Part shown: piece after piece, positions 1 to 13,216 of the stretch | How the letters are laid out: each line of letters opens with the position of its first letter | How positions within the stretch are numbered: position 1 is the first letter of the stretch | Source: Pseudomonas mucidolens | Lineage (GTDB): Bacteria > Pseudomonadota > Gammaproteobacteria > Pseudomonadales > Pseudomonadaceae | DNA length: 64,000 bases | Assembly (NCBI RefSeq): GCF_900106045.1 | Contig: NZ_LT629802.1 | Location: 5,394,001-5,458,000, forward strand | Reading direction: 5' to 3' | Position numbers and translations under genes: made by a program | The notes under the pieces: generated by a model | Seen by the model: only the letters and a program-made list of their open reading frames with translations | Database searches by the model: none | What the model was told of the DNA's origin: nothing

Positions 1-625
1 GCGCCAGTTTGCTGTAGTTGGTGATCGGCATGATGCCCGGGACCACTGGAATGCTCACACCCATGGCCTGCACACGCTCGACGAAGTAGAAGTAGCTGTC
101 GGCGTTGAAGAAGTATTGGGTGATCGCGCTGTCGGCACCGGCATTGACCTTGCGCACGAAATTCTGCAGGTCGTTTTCGAAATTGCGTGCCTGCGGGTGC
201 ATCTCCGGATAAGCGGCCACTTCGATATGGAAGTGATCACCGGTCTCTTCACGAATGAAACTCACCAGGTCATTGGCGTAGCGCAACTCGCCGCTGGCCA
301 TGCCCATGCCGGATGGCAGGTCACCGCGCAGGGCGACGATGCGCTTGATGCCGGCAGCCTTGTACTGGGCTAGCAGGCCGCGCAGGTCGTCCTTGCTGTC
401 GCCCACGCATGACAAATGTGGTGCAGCCGGGATTTTGACTTCGCTTTCCAGCTGCAACACGGTGTTGATCGTGCGATCACGGGTCGAGCCACCCGCGCCG
501 TAGGTGCAGGAGAAGAAATCGGGGTGGTAGCTGGCCAACTGCTTCGCAGTTGCCATCAGTTTTTCATGCCCAGCATCGGTCTTGGTCGGGAAAAACTCGA
601 AGCTGTAGCGACGGTCTTGGGACAT
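1..625 (-). CDS. metF: 5,10-methylenetetrahydrofolate reductase, C-terminus beyond window edge
   Basis: MetF reduces 5,10-methylene-THF to 5-methyl-THF, the methyl donor for methionine synthesis, in the cytoplasm. The protein starts MSQDRRYSFEFFPTKT, the family's opening FEFFPPK-like strand, and continues with CTYGAGGSTRDRT, LRGDLPSG and ADSAITQYFF, all typical of the flavin- and folate-binding TIM barrel. About 208 of the usual 280-290 residues are present; the end lies off the left edge. It is downstream of ahcY on the same strand, separated by a REPIN, so it may be co-transcribed with ahcY under the SAH riboswitch or have its own promoter. Identification is secure. Confidence 0.96.
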   Translation of the reverse strand, partial: MSQDRRYSFEFFPTKTDAGHEKLMATAKQLASYHPDFFSCTYGAGGSTRDRTINTVLQLESEVKIPAAPHLSCVGDSKDDLRGLLAQYKAAGIKRIVALRGDLPSGMGMASGELRYANDLVSFIREETGDHFHIEVAAYPEMHPQARNFENDLQNFVRKVNAGADSAITQYFFNADSYFYFVERVQAMGVSIPVVPGIMPITNYSKLA

Positions 626-672
626 GGTAATACCCTTTGAAACTCAGAAGCCGACGGTGCAACCCACCTGCA

Positions 673-774
673 CTGTAGGAGCGAGCTTGCTCACGAAGAA
701 CATCAACGATAACGCGTAAAAACAGGATATACGCGGTGCCCTTGAGTTTTTCGCGAGCAAGCTCGCTCCTACAG
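673..774. repeat. REPIN, type A (TAGGAGCGAGCTTGCTC family)
   Basis: Two inverted arms beginning CTGTAGGAGCGAGCTTGCTC flank a loop of about 60 bases. The left arm continues into the conserved internal stretch CATCAACGATAACGCG. The same element recurs at 29243, 37196, 43678, 58308 and 63273 in this window. It fills the ahcY-metF gap and could form a long hairpin in the transcript between the two genes. Confidence 0.9.
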
Positions 775-795
775 GTGAAGCAGGTGGAACTGATT

Positions 796-2367
<1,572 letters not shown>

Positions 2368-2383
2368 TTATAAAACGGGGGCG

Positions 2384-2412
2384 ATTATAGCCGTGTACGC
2401 GGTACTTCCCAA
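2384..2412 (-). promoter_or_regulatory. sigma70-like promoter of ahcY
   Basis: On the minus strand TTGGGA (2412-2407) and TATAAT (2389-2384) are separated by 17 bases. Transcription would start near 2376, about 45 bases before the riboswitch aptamer, giving a leader of roughly 170 bases before the ahcY ATG. Confidence 0.6.
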
Positions 2413-2531
2413 GCCTTTCTGTCGGCGGCATGAAGTTCGCTCATGGGGTTGATAGGCAATGGCTCATAGAGCTTGGGCCCGGGCTCTGCCATGATGTTGT
2501 CCAGCATTTCACCAGACGCTTTGGAGTGACC

Positions 2532-2936
2532 ATGAACTTCCACACCCGCAAATGGGTAAAACCCGAAGACCTCAACCCCAACGGCACCCTGTTCGGCGGC
2601 AGCCTGCTGCGCTGGATCGATGAAGAAGCAGCGATCTATGCGATTGTCCAGCTGGGCAACCAGCGCGTGGTGACCAAGTACATCTCCGAAATCAATTTTG
2701 TCAGTGCCTCGCGCCAGGGCGACATCATCGAGCTGGGCATTACCGCCACCGAGTTCGGTCGCACCTCCATCACGCTGACGTGTGAAGTGCGCAACAAGAT
2801 CACCCGCAAGAGCATTCTGACGGTGGAAAAAATGGTCTTCGTCAACCTGGGTGAAGATGGCCTGCCCGCGCCCCATGGGCGTACCGAGATCAAATACGTC
2901 AAGGATCAGTTTCAGGACGAGGCGCTCGGCCAGTAA
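2532..2936 (+). CDS. hotdog-fold acyl-CoA thioesterase
   Basis: A 134-residue YciA/acyl-CoA thioester hydrolase family protein. The hallmark PNGTLFGGSLLRWIDEEAA carries the conserved N, GG and D of the hotdog active site, followed by VTKYISEINFVSASRQGD. Such enzymes hydrolyse acyl-CoAs in the cytoplasm; the exact substrate cannot be told. The ATG at 2532 follows GGAG at 7 bases; an in-frame start at 2430 would add an extension not seen in the family. It is divergent from ahcY and followed on the same strand by the patatin gene. Confidence 0.85.
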   Translation: MNFHTRKWVKPEDLNPNGTLFGGSLLRWIDEEAAIYAIVQLGNQRVVTKYISEINFVSASRQGDIIELGITATEFGRTSITLTCEVRNKITRKSILTVEKMVFVNLGEDGLPAPHGRTEIKYVKDQFQDEALGQ

Positions 2937-3035
2937 GGGACGGCATCGGTTTTTTGCTACTGGATGATTCTGCGCGGATCATTCCCGCACGTGCTCACCA
3001 CACTTAGGGCTACCCCTTACGGAGAGCGCGTGTTT

Positions 3036-5015
3036 ATGAAGGTCCTCGCCCCAACTCATGTTCCGCCGCCGGGGCCGCAATGTTCAGCTGTAGACAGCCA
3101 AGATGTCCTCGGCGCGGGACTGGCGGTGCCGCTGCTCGGCAGTCCGATAAGTGCGCTTGCTTGTCCTCGGGGCCCAAAAACCTCGTTGTTGGAAGGCGTG
3201 GGCGAGCGCAAGCTGGATCTCAGTCGATACAGCAATGGCGTGGTGGAACTGCAGGTATCGCCACCGGCCGTTTCGCGCTTGGTGCTCAGTGGCGGCGGCG
3301 CCAAGGGTATCGCGTTTCCCGGGGTGGCCCAGGCGCTTGAGGATAAGCACGCGCTAGAGGGCGTCCAGGTGATTATCGGTTCGTCTGCGGGGGGGATTTC
3401 AGCTGCGCTGCTGGCCAGTGGCATGGGCGCCGAAGCGTTCGATACGTTATCGGACACTATTGAGCTGCCCAAGCTGTTGAACAGTAAAACCCCGGTTGTC
3501 GCCTGGCTGCAAAATGCCGGCTCGAGCCTCGGCAAAGTGCTGGGGCGCCTGCCGGGTCCGGTGGGCAGCTACTCGCAGTTGCTGCTGACCCTGCTGCCGC
3601 GCCTGCAGTCAGATGCCGCGCCCCTCGAAACCCTGGTGCGCACTGAATCGCGCCACGCCGTGCAGGCCCATATCGCCCGCCTTCCCGAAAACCGCCGTGC
3701 GGCTGAGATAGTCGCCATCGATGGCAGGCTGGCAGCAGGCGGCGCCACCACTTTCCGCGACCTGCAGGTGTTGAGTCGGCATATTCCGGCGATCAAGCAA
3801 CTCAGTATCACCGGCACCGGGATGTTCGACGGACGGCCACAGTTGGTGGTGTTCAATGCAGACCTCACACCTGACATGGATATCGCCCATGCCGCTCATA
3901 TCTCGGGCGCGCTGCCGATCCTGTTCAGCCCGCCGGTTGAACAAGGCCAGCCATTTCAGGCGGCGACCGAAAAAGTGGCCTTTCAAGACGGCGGCATGCT
4001 CCTCAATACACCGGTCACGGAGTTGTTCCAGCGATCTTTCGCCGAAAGCCGGTTGAACCGCACTGAACAGTTGATTATCAAGTTCGAGTCCGAAGTGCCG
4101 TTGAAACCGGTGGTGCGGGTCGGATTTGCCAGCAGCCTGACCGACTGCATCAGCGGCGTTCCCTGTACGGCGGCCAGCGAGCTGAAACGCGCCAGGCTGA
4201 AAGCCTTCGCTGACCAGATCGTGACGCTGCCGTTGAACGGTGAAAAGGGTGATTTTCGAGGCTGGCTCAATGGCACGGTCAATTTCACGATGCCCGGCGC
4301 GGTGAAAGACCATTTGCAAGAGCTCTCCCGCCGCGCCGTCGACACGCATTTGCAGGCGCGCGCCAGTGTGCGTGAACGGCATCTGTTCGAATCGCTGGAC
4401 GCTGCGGTACTGGCCATGGATGACCACCTGTTGGCCCAAGCGTTGAATAGACTGGGGGACAGCGGGGCATGCACTGAAGTGCTGCGGTTCCGGCGCGACG
4501 CGTCGCTGGCGCTGCAGGCCGTGGAATCCGCCATCGTCCAAGCCAACGCGACACCACCGCTGCTGCTGACACCCGGGTTGGCGCGGGCGTTGCGTAATCT
4601 GGATGCGCTTGCCAGTTGTCCGGAACAGGTCGAATGGTTGGGTCAAAGGCTCAATACCGCGGATAACCGCAACTATCAGCAATTATTGCAATTCAGTGCT
4701 GTGCAACCGACGGCTGTGTCCCATGTCATGGCCAGCGCGGTGGCCGAAATGCGCAGACGCGACATCGCGGTGATTGCCGATAACTTCACGCGGGAGGTGA
4801 TCTATCCGTCGCTGTTTCGCACCGGACAGCCGGATGGCAACATCGCCTTGCTGCGGCGCGCCGAGCATAACCTGGCGCGGGCCACCACGGCTTCTCAAGT
4901 CAATCAAGTGCTCGATGGCATCGCCGAGCACTACGTGGCCCGCAATCGGCCCTGGAAAAAAGTGCAGCACTCCACCACCGTGGAAATGGCCAAGGCCTGG
5001 CGCATGCGGGCTTGA
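3036..5015 (+). CDS. ExoU-like patatin phospholipase
   Basis: A 659-residue patatin-family phospholipase. It has the oxyanion motif SGGGAKG (85-91), the nucleophile elbow GSSAG with Ser117, and the second dyad residue in DGG (Asp318). Beyond the catalytic domain it still resembles P. aeruginosa ExoU (687 aa, from memory): GRPQLVVFNA, AAHISG, QDGG and the C-terminal stretches LLRRAE and STTVEMAKAWR. ExoU is a type III-secreted cytotoxin activated by host ubiquitin. The start at 3036 follows GGAGAG at 9 bases; an ATG at 2964 would add 24 residues. No SpcU-like chaperone gene follows; the next gene is a membrane transporter. Secretion and toxicity are inference. Confidence 0.85.
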   Translation: MKVLAPTHVPPPGPQCSAVDSQDVLGAGLAVPLLGSPISALACPRGPKTSLLEGVGERKLDLSRYSNGVVELQVSPPAVSRLVLSGGGAKGIAFPGVAQALEDKHALEGVQVIIGSSAGGISAALLASGMGAEAFDTLSDTIELPKLLNSKTPVVAWLQNAGSSLGKVLGRLPGPVGSYSQLLLTLLPRLQSDAAPLETLVRTESRHAVQAHIARLPENRRAAEIVAIDGRLAAGGATTFRDLQVLSRHIPAIKQLSITGTGMFDGRPQLVVFNADLTPDMDIAHAAHISGALPILFSPPVEQGQPFQAATEKVAFQDGGMLLNTPVTELFQRSFAESRLNRTEQLIIKFESEVPLKPVVRVGFASSLTDCISGVPCTAASELKRARLKAFADQIVTLPLNGEKGDFRGWLNGTVNFTMPGAVKDHLQELSRRAVDTHLQARASVRERHLFESLDAAVLAMDDHLLAQALNRLGDSGACTEVLRFRRDASLALQAVESAIVQANATPPLLLTPGLARALRNLDALASCPEQVEWLGQRLNTADNRNYQQLLQFSAVQPTAVSHVMASAVAEMRRRDIAVIADNFTREVIYPSLFRTGQPDGNIALLRRAEHNLARATTASQVNQVLDGIAEHYVARNRPWKKVQHSTTVEMAKAWRMRA

Positions 5016-5086
5016 GCAACGCTGCAGTGAACAGCGCCGGATCCAGTCTGTCGTAGCTACAGGCCTCCTCTGGATTCAGGAATATT

Positions 5087-5971
5087 ATGGTCACCCAAAC
5101 AGACGACAAGACCGCCGACCTCTCCGCTGAAGAACAGCAGGATGTGGACAAAAATCAGCCGCCTCGGGCGGCGGTTCTGCATGAAATCATTCGCACCCAG
5201 GGGGATCAGGAGCTGGAGCGCAGCGTTGCCGCGCTGTGGTGGTCGGCGCTGGCCGCTGGCCTGAGCATGGGCCTTTCACTGATGGCCATGGGTTTGCTCA
5301 CCGCACGCCTGCCGGACGCGGAAACCTTCAAGGTCATCAGCAGCTTTGGTTACTGCGCAGGCTTTTTGGCGGTGATTCTGGCGCGCCAGCAATTGTTCAC
5401 CGAAAACACCCTGACCGCGGTATTGCCGGTAATGAGCAAGCCGACGCTGGCCAACGCCGGACGACTGCTGCGGTTATGGACGGTGGTGCTGGTGGGTAAC
5501 CTGTGCGGCACTTTGCTGGTGGCTTATGTGATTTTGCATTTGCCACTTTTCGATGCCAAGACCGACCTGGCTTTTCTGGATATCGGGCGCAAGGTCATGG
5601 AGAACGACAGCGGCCAGATGTTTGCCAAGGGCATTGTCTCCGGGTGGATGATTGCCACCATGGTGTGGATGATCCCGTCGATGGAAAGCGCGAAGTTCTG
5701 GATCATTATTCTGATCACCTACCTCATGGCGCTGGGTGACTTCACCCATATTGTCGTAGGTTCGGCGGAAGTCTCTTATCTGGTGTTCGCCGGCGAGTTG
5801 CCGTGGGAAGATTTCTGGCTGGTGTTTGCCGGTCCGACACTTGCCGGCAACATTATCGGTGGCAGCTTTATCTTCGCCCTGATCAGTCATGCGCAGGTTC
5901 GCAGTGAAAGCAGCGTACCCAAGCCAGCGGCGGAGCCACGGCAAGCGCAGCGGTCCAAGAAGGCGCCGTGA
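5087..5971 (+). CDS. formate/nitrite transporter family (YfdC-like) membrane protein
   Basis: A 294-residue inner-membrane protein with a polar N-terminal tail of about 45 residues and about six hydrophobic segments. It has family-like stretches such as LWWSALAAGLSMGLSLMAMG, a CAGFLAVILARQQLFTENT motif close to the FNT half-repeat, and GDFTHIVVGSAEV near the second half. FNT proteins form pentameric channels for small monovalent anions; the YfdC branch has no firmly known substrate. The C-terminus is a basic, proline-rich cytoplasmic tail. The start follows AGGAAT. It is 71 bases after the patatin gene, possibly by chance. Confidence 0.82.
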   Translation: MVTQTDDKTADLSAEEQQDVDKNQPPRAAVLHEIIRTQGDQELERSVAALWWSALAAGLSMGLSLMAMGLLTARLPDAETFKVISSFGYCAGFLAVILARQQLFTENTLTAVLPVMSKPTLANAGRLLRLWTVVLVGNLCGTLLVAYVILHLPLFDAKTDLAFLDIGRKVMENDSGQMFAKGIVSGWMIATMVWMIPSMESAKFWIIILITYLMALGDFTHIVVGSAEVSYLVFAGELPWEDFWLVFAGPTLAGNIIGGSFIFALISHAQVRSESSVPKPAAEPRQAQRSKKAP

Positions 5972-6190
5972 AGCGAGACGCAAGGCGCACATGCAGCGTG
6001 TTCCCTGCAAGTGAGCTAATGTCTCAGCTGCCGCACTGTGGGATGACTGAATGATCCGGGTAAGTTGTCAATTAGGTGATACCGGAAGAACCTTTCGGCC
6101 GGCCGCGCCTCATAGCCTGTGGGCGGGAACTGATCGGCATGTGCGTGATGAAGTTCTGAGCGTCGAATAAAACCAAAAAAGGAATGAGTG

Positions 6191-6577
6191 ATGACAGTCG
6201 CTTTCTGGTGTGTGTTGATCGCAATTTTTCTGCCGTACGTGTGTACCGGCGTCGCCAAGTTCAGTGAGGGCAAGTTCGGGCCACGGCAAAACCATGATCC
6301 CCGAGCCTTCCTGGAAACGCTCGAGGGGTTTGCCAGGCGTGCCCACAGCGCGCAGCTCAACAGCTTTGAAGTGACCCCGGCGTTTGCCGCGGCCGTGATC
6401 ATTGCGCACATGGCGGGCAACGCGGAACTGGTGACCATCAACGTGCTGGCGGTGCTGTTCATCACCAGTCGCTTGCTCTACATCATTTGCTACCTGGCGG
6501 ATTGGGCAATATTGCGTTCGCTGGTGTGGTTTGTGGGCATGGCGCTGATTGCGAGTTTCTTTTTCGTATCGATGTAA
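6191..6577 (+). CDS. MAPEG family membrane protein
   Basis: A 128-residue protein with four hydrophobic segments and the MAPEG-like stretches AKFSEGKFGPRQNHDPRAFLE and RAHSAQLNSFEVTPAFAAAV, including the conserved N-x-x-E. Bacterial MAPEG proteins are of mostly unknown function, some with glutathione-dependent activity. ATG 6191 lies 7 bases after AAGGA; a GTG at 6188 is one codon upstream. The gene converges with mltA, with a strong hairpin between them. The 219 bases upstream hold no other gene. Confidence 0.85.
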   Translation: MTVAFWCVLIAIFLPYVCTGVAKFSEGKFGPRQNHDPRAFLETLEGFARRAHSAQLNSFEVTPAFAAAVIIAHMAGNAELVTINVLAVLFITSRLLYIICYLADWAILRSLVWFVGMALIASFFFVSM

Positions 6578-6598
6578 GGTCTGGACGCGGTTCAGTCT

Positions 6599-6626
6599 GG
6601 GAGCGGCAAGTCACACCGCCGCTCCC
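6599..6626. terminator. hairpin between convergent MAPEG and mltA genes
   Basis: GGGAGCGGC and GCCGCTCCC form a perfect 9-bp stem with a 10-base loop between two convergent genes. No clear T-run follows on either strand, so it is only a possible bidirectional terminator. Confidence 0.4.
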
Positions 6627-6637
6627 GGATTTGCTCT

Positions 6638-7825
6638 TCAGCTTCCTGCAGGCGCATCCGGCACTTTGGGCAGCACCGCGCCTTTGGGCCACAGCATCCA
6701 GATCTGGCCTTGTTGTTTCATGTTTCCGGCCAGCTCACCCGCTGCATCGCCGGTGCCCCAGAACAGGTCGGCGCGGACCTCGCCGGTAATTGCGCCACCG
6801 GTATCCTGGGCCGCCACTGGCCTGACGATCGGCGCGCCGTCGGGGCGCGTGGTCGACAGCCATAGCAGGCTGCCCAGCGGAATCACCTTGCGATCCACCG
6901 CCACGCTGTAGCCCGCGGTCAGCGGCACGTTCAGCGAACCGCGCGGGCCTTCATTGCTGTCGGGCCGGGCGCTGAAAAACACGTAGCTGGGATTGCTCGC
7001 CAGCAGTTGCGGAATACGCTCGGGATGAGCCTTGGCCCAGGCGCTGATGGTGCCCATGGTTACGTCGGCTTTTTTCAGCTCGTCTTGTTCCACCAGCCAA
7101 CGGCCGATAGGGCGATAGGGAAAGCCGTTCTGATCGCCATAGCCCACGCGCAGTTGACGACCGTCGGCCAGCTGGATGCGACCAGAGCCCTGGATTTGCA
7201 GGAATTGCAGATCCATCGGGTTGGTCAACCAGGCGATGGGCTTGGCACTGGAGCCTTGCTGGTTGATGGTACCGGCATCGTCATAGGGCTTTAGCACGCG
7301 TCCTTCCAGGCGTCCGCGCAGACGTTTGCCCTTGAGTTCCGGATAGATGCTCTCCAGGTTGACGATGATCAGGTCGTCAGGTACCCCGAACACGGGGACG
7401 TGAGCGGTTTCAGTCTCGGTCAGGCTGCCCGGATACACTGGCTCGTAGTAACCGGTGATCAAGCCATTCGGTGTATCGTCCCTCGAGCGCAGGCTGTAGA
7501 CATCCAGTTGCTCCTTCAGGAACCGGCGAATATCGTTGGCGGTCGCTGGAACGTTGGTGGCCGCTGCGCAGGTGGCCCCCCAGATCGGGTCGTTCTTGAG
7601 CCGTTGACAGGCGCTGCGCCAGGATTCGAAACCAGCTTGCAGATCGCTGTCGGATACCGCCGGCAAGGCGTCCCATGGGGTGCTGACATAGGTCGCAATG
7701 GCGTGGGGCTTTTCGGCTTCTGGTTTTGGTTCCGGGGTGTTGCCGCCGTCGCAACCGGCGAGCAGCGCGATCATCGGAAGAGCCCACGCCAGGCGGCGGC
7801 TCCAGGGGTTCAGCGGGACATTCAT
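6638..7825 (-). CDS. mltA: membrane-bound lytic murein transglycosylase A
   Basis: MltA cleaves the MurNAc-GlcNAc bond of peptidoglycan with formation of 1,6-anhydromuropeptides, acting from the outer membrane. The 395-residue protein has a lipoprotein signal ending LLAGC (lipid-bearing Cys about residue 25), the MltA-domain motif LITGYYEPVYPGS, QIQGSGRIQLADG, and the C-terminal 3D-domain motif AAQDTGGAITG, which carries the catalytic aspartate. The ATG at 7825 gives the clean signal peptide; an in-frame start 16 codons upstream would bury it. Length and motifs are normal. Confidence 0.95.
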   Translation of the reverse strand: MNVPLNPWSRRLAWALPMIALLAGCDGGNTPEPKPEAEKPHAIATYVSTPWDALPAVSDSDLQAGFESWRSACQRLKNDPIWGATCAAATNVPATANDIRRFLKEQLDVYSLRSRDDTPNGLITGYYEPVYPGSLTETETAHVPVFGVPDDLIIVNLESIYPELKGKRLRGRLEGRVLKPYDDAGTINQQGSSAKPIAWLTNPMDLQFLQIQGSGRIQLADGRQLRVGYGDQNGFPYRPIGRWLVEQDELKKADVTMGTISAWAKAHPERIPQLLASNPSYVFFSARPDSNEGPRGSLNVPLTAGYSVAVDRKVIPLGSLLWLSTTRPDGAPIVRPVAAQDTGGAITGEVRADLFWGTGDAAGELAGNMKQQGQIWMLWPKGAVLPKVPDAPAGS

Positions 7826-7951
7826 GTATGCAATTCCTGAGATGATCACCCGAGTCAGTGGCGGCTCCGGCAATCCATATTATTAATAGGGCTATTGGTC
7901 TTTGAGGTCGGGACGGGGATACTGGCCGCCGTTTTCCGTGACTGAGCCACC

Positions 7952-8401
7952 ATGACTTTTAAAAAACTGACGCTTGTACTGCTGGCCTGCCTGACCTTGT
8001 CTGCTTGCGGTGGGGTTGATCCCGATTCGCCGTTGGGCCAGCGCAAGGCGATTTTCAAGCAGATGCTCAAAACCAGTGAAGACCTGGGTGGCATGCTGCG
8101 TGGACGGGTGCCATTCGATGGGGCAAGATTTTCCGAGGGCGCGGTTGCGCTGGACAAACTGTCCCATGAGCCCTGGAAACATTTCCCGAAGGTGCGCGAA
8201 GAAGATCACACCAGCGCCACGGACGATGTCTGGCAAAAGCAGGCGCTTTTCCAGGAACTGGCGCGCAATCTTGAGACGGCCACCGCTGAGTTGGTGATCG
8301 TCAGTCAGGTGCAGCCGTACAAGGCCAGTAACCTGGGGCCGGCGGTGCAGAAAGTCGAAGATGCCTGCAGCGCCTGCCATAAACAGTTCCGCAATCACTG
8401 A
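7952..8401 (+). CDS. cytochrome c' -like haem lipoprotein
   Basis: A 149-residue protein with a lipoprotein-type signal (LACLTLSAC, lipobox Cys about residue 19) and a haem-binding CSACH motif at the extreme C-terminus (EDACSACHKQF), the layout of class II cytochromes c (cytochrome c' family, four-helix bundle). The body is helical with F and W residues, as expected. It is probably a periplasmic or membrane-anchored electron-transfer or gas-binding protein; no partner is encoded beside it. It converges with the DUF1090 gene. Confidence 0.82.
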   Translation: MTFKKLTLVLLACLTLSACGGVDPDSPLGQRKAIFKQMLKTSEDLGGMLRGRVPFDGARFSEGAVALDKLSHEPWKHFPKVREEDHTSATDDVWQKQALFQELARNLETATAELVIVSQVQPYKASNLGPAVQKVEDACSACHKQFRNH

Positions 8402-8431
8402 GTCGGTCCGCACAAGAAGAGCGTCTGCGTC

Positions 8432-8824
8432 TTACTTGTCCAACTCGTTCAAGGCGTCCTGCAATTCCTTGCGGGACTCGGCGAGCTTGTCTTTACGCTT
8501 GTTGATCTTCTCGGAGTCACCCTTTTTCATGGCCTTGTCGAGGTCTGCCTGACGCTGGCTGACTTCGTGCTTGGCATCGAGGACCTTGTTTTCACGCTCC
8601 TTTTTCAGGGAGGCATCGGTGCAATGGGTGGTGACTTCGCTCAGGGCCTTTTCCAGGCCGGCTTGCTGCGCATCGTTGCCGTGGGCTTTTGCCTGCTCGA
8701 TCTGAGTCGTGATGGCCTGGCGCTTGGCGGCACAGCCGGTCAGTTGCGATGCGGCTTCGTCGGCCAGCAGCGGTGTGCTCACGAAGGCGGCGGTCAAGAG
8801 GGCGAGCGGTGCAAGAAATTTCAT
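8432..8824 (-). CDS. DUF1090 periplasmic protein (YqjC-like)
   Basis: A 130-residue secreted protein with a Sec signal ending about PLLADEA, two cysteines (GCAAKR and THCTDA) and a long, highly charged helical C-terminal half rich in K, E and Q, likely coiled coil. This matches the DUF1090 family (E. coli YqjC). Function is unknown; the envelope location is inferred from the signal peptide. It converges with the cytochrome c' gene and lies downstream of ligB on the same strand with an 81-base gap. Confidence 0.82.
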   Translation of the reverse strand: MKFLAPLALLTAAFVSTPLLADEAASQLTGCAAKRQAITTQIEQAKAHGNDAQQAGLEKALSEVTTHCTDASLKKERENKVLDAKHEVSQRQADLDKAMKKGDSEKINKRKDKLAESRKELQDALNELDK

Positions 8825-8905
8825 AAAGACTCCAGGGTAAACAAGGTCGCTGTAAGGTGGGCAGGATGGTTTCTGCCGGCACCGGTTAATCTGGCTGATA
8901 GGGCG

Positions 8906-10618
<1,713 letters not shown>

Positions 10619-10639
10619 CTAAGGCAAGCGAGCGGGCAT

Positions 10640-10669
10640 AAAAAAGCCCCGCGGGCGCGAGGCTTTTTA
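10640..10669 (-). terminator. intrinsic terminator of metK
   Basis: On the minus strand AAAAAGCCTCGCGCCCGCGG leads into GGGCTTTTTT: a GC-rich hairpin (GCCTCGCG/CGCGGGGC) with a six-T tail, 70 bases after the metK stop. It also has a shorter T-run on the plus strand. Confidence 0.88.
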
Positions 10670-10737
10670 CCGGGTGTGTCTGCTTACTGGAACAGGCCAC
10701 CCGAGACGGGTGTCGGCCTTGGACAGGCCGACAACGA

Positions 10738-11928
<1,191 letters not shown>

Positions 11929-11947
11929 CTCGATGTTTTCCTGATAT

Positions 11948-12943
11948 TTACCGATGGTGAGTGTCGCCAGTCGGTCGCTGAAAGTGGCGGACCTGAATCT
12001 GGAAACCATTACGTAAGCCTACGTAGAGGCTTTCCCCGGGAACGAGTCCCGCAGCGGTGGCCCAACGGGCCAGATCGTCCTGTTCAAAACCCAACCATAG
12101 ATCACCGCAGGCCTCCCTGGCCCAACTCTGGTTGTGGCTGCATAAATCTGTTACCAGCAGGCTGCCGCCCGGTTGCAGCAAACTGGCCATTTGCTTGAGG
12201 GCTTCGGCCGGCGCAGCGAAATGGTGCAGGACCATGTTCAGCACCACGCAATCGGCTTGCAGGCCCACATCATTCAGGGCATCGGCCAGTTGCAGATGGA
12301 CATTGCCCAGGCATTCGCGTTCACACACCTGGCGCGCCAGTTCCAGCATGGCCGGGCTGTTGTCCAGCGCCGTGACCTGCTCGAAGCGTCGCGCCAGCTC
12401 GGGCAGGAAACCACCATCGCCCGGACCGACTTCCAGCGCCGTGGCGTGGGCGTTGAAGCTCAGTTTGTCGAGCAGGGCCAGCACGCTTTCGCGGTATTGC
12501 GCCAATCCGGCGATCAAGTCTTGCTGGGCGCGAAACTTGTCCGCGACCCGTGAGAAAAAATCCTGGCTGGCGGCGGCGCGCAGTCCATGTACCTGCGCGA
12601 TCCGCGACTGCACATCAGCCGGCAGGGCCAGGCTATCCACTTCTTCCAGCAGCGCCGCGTGCAGCTTGCCACCCAACTGCTCGGTGTGAGGCAGGGCACG
12701 GCGATAAAAAATCGCGTTGCCTTCGCGGCGGGTCGCCACCAGATCGGCCTGGGCCAGCACCTTCAAATGGTGGCTCATGCCGGACTGACCGATGGCGAAG
12801 ATTCGCGCCAGCTCCAACACGCCGAACGAATCGTTGGCCAGCGCGCGCAATACATTCAGGCGCAACGGATCGCCGCCGGCCTTGCACAAGGCTGCCAGCT
12901 CGTCGCAATCGTCGGGGCGAATGGAGGGCGCAGGTAAGTTCAT
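11948..12943 (-). CDS. ArsR-family regulator fused to SAM-dependent methyltransferase
   Basis: A 331-residue fusion. Residues about 15-90 are an ArsR winged helix-turn-helix ([47 protein letters not shown]). Residues about 150-310 are a class I methyltransferase with motif [16 protein letters not shown] and the motif IV-like [11 protein letters not shown]. No ArsR-type metal cysteine cluster is visible. It sits 19 bases before metK and behind a perfect 24-bp palindrome, so it probably senses a methyl-cycle metabolite such as SAM or SAH through the methyltransferase fold and regulates itself and metK. The ligand and catalytic activity are inference; PAO1 has the same neighbour (PA0547, from memory). 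Confidence 0.88.
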   Translation of the reverse strand: MNLPAPSIRPDDCDELAALCKAGGDPLRLNVLRALANDSFGVLELARIFAIGQSGMSHHLKVLAQADLVATRREGNAIFYRRALPHTEQLGGKLHAALLEEVDSLALPADVQSRIAQVHGLRAAASQDFFSRVADKFRAQQDLIAGLAQYRESVLALLDKLSFNAHATALEVGPGDGGFLPELARRFEQVTALDNSPAMLELARQVCERECLGNVHLQLADALNDVGLQADCVVLNMVLHHFAAPAEALKQMASLLQPGGSLLVTDLCSHNQSWAREACGDLWLGFEQDDLARWATAAGLVPGESLYVGLRNGFQIQVRHFQRPTGDTHHR

Positions 12944-12984
12944 AGGGTCAGCAGTCTAGTGATGGGTTTAAATCCTCGCAAGGC

Positions 12985-13008
12985 CAATATCAAAAAGTTT
13001 TGATATTG
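12985..13008. promoter_or_regulatory. 24-bp perfect palindrome, probable operator of the ArsR-metK operon
   Basis: CAATATCAAAA, a central AG, and the exact reverse complement TTTTGATATTG. It lies 42 bases upstream of the ArsR/methyltransferase ATG, between that gene and the divergent tkt. Length and symmetry fit a dimeric ArsR-type operator. A related half-site (ATATCA) occurs just before metK. Confidence 0.75.
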
Positions 13009-13216
13009 ATTTCGGCGTGATGGTTATAAGCACCCTCAATAACCTTTAGACGAACGGCGGGAAGTGTTCTCGAAGGGAATGCAGTCCAAACCACAGGAAA
13101 AACCCGCATAAGTCACTATCTGTCATTGCCCCGAGGGCCGTGGCTGAGGGAAAATGCCGGTCCTTTTTCCGTTTCTTCTATTCACTATCGATTCAACAAT
13201 CCTCAGGAGATCAGCG

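Noticed and set aside
673..774. Dispersed REPs considered as CRISPR repeats
   Set aside because: Copies are isolated, palindromic pairs scattered over the window, not regularly spaced with unique spacers.
2430..2531. Upstream start for the acyl-CoA thioesterase
   Set aside because: Adds 34 residues absent from the family; the ATG at 2532 has a better Shine-Dalgarno and begins at the usual point.
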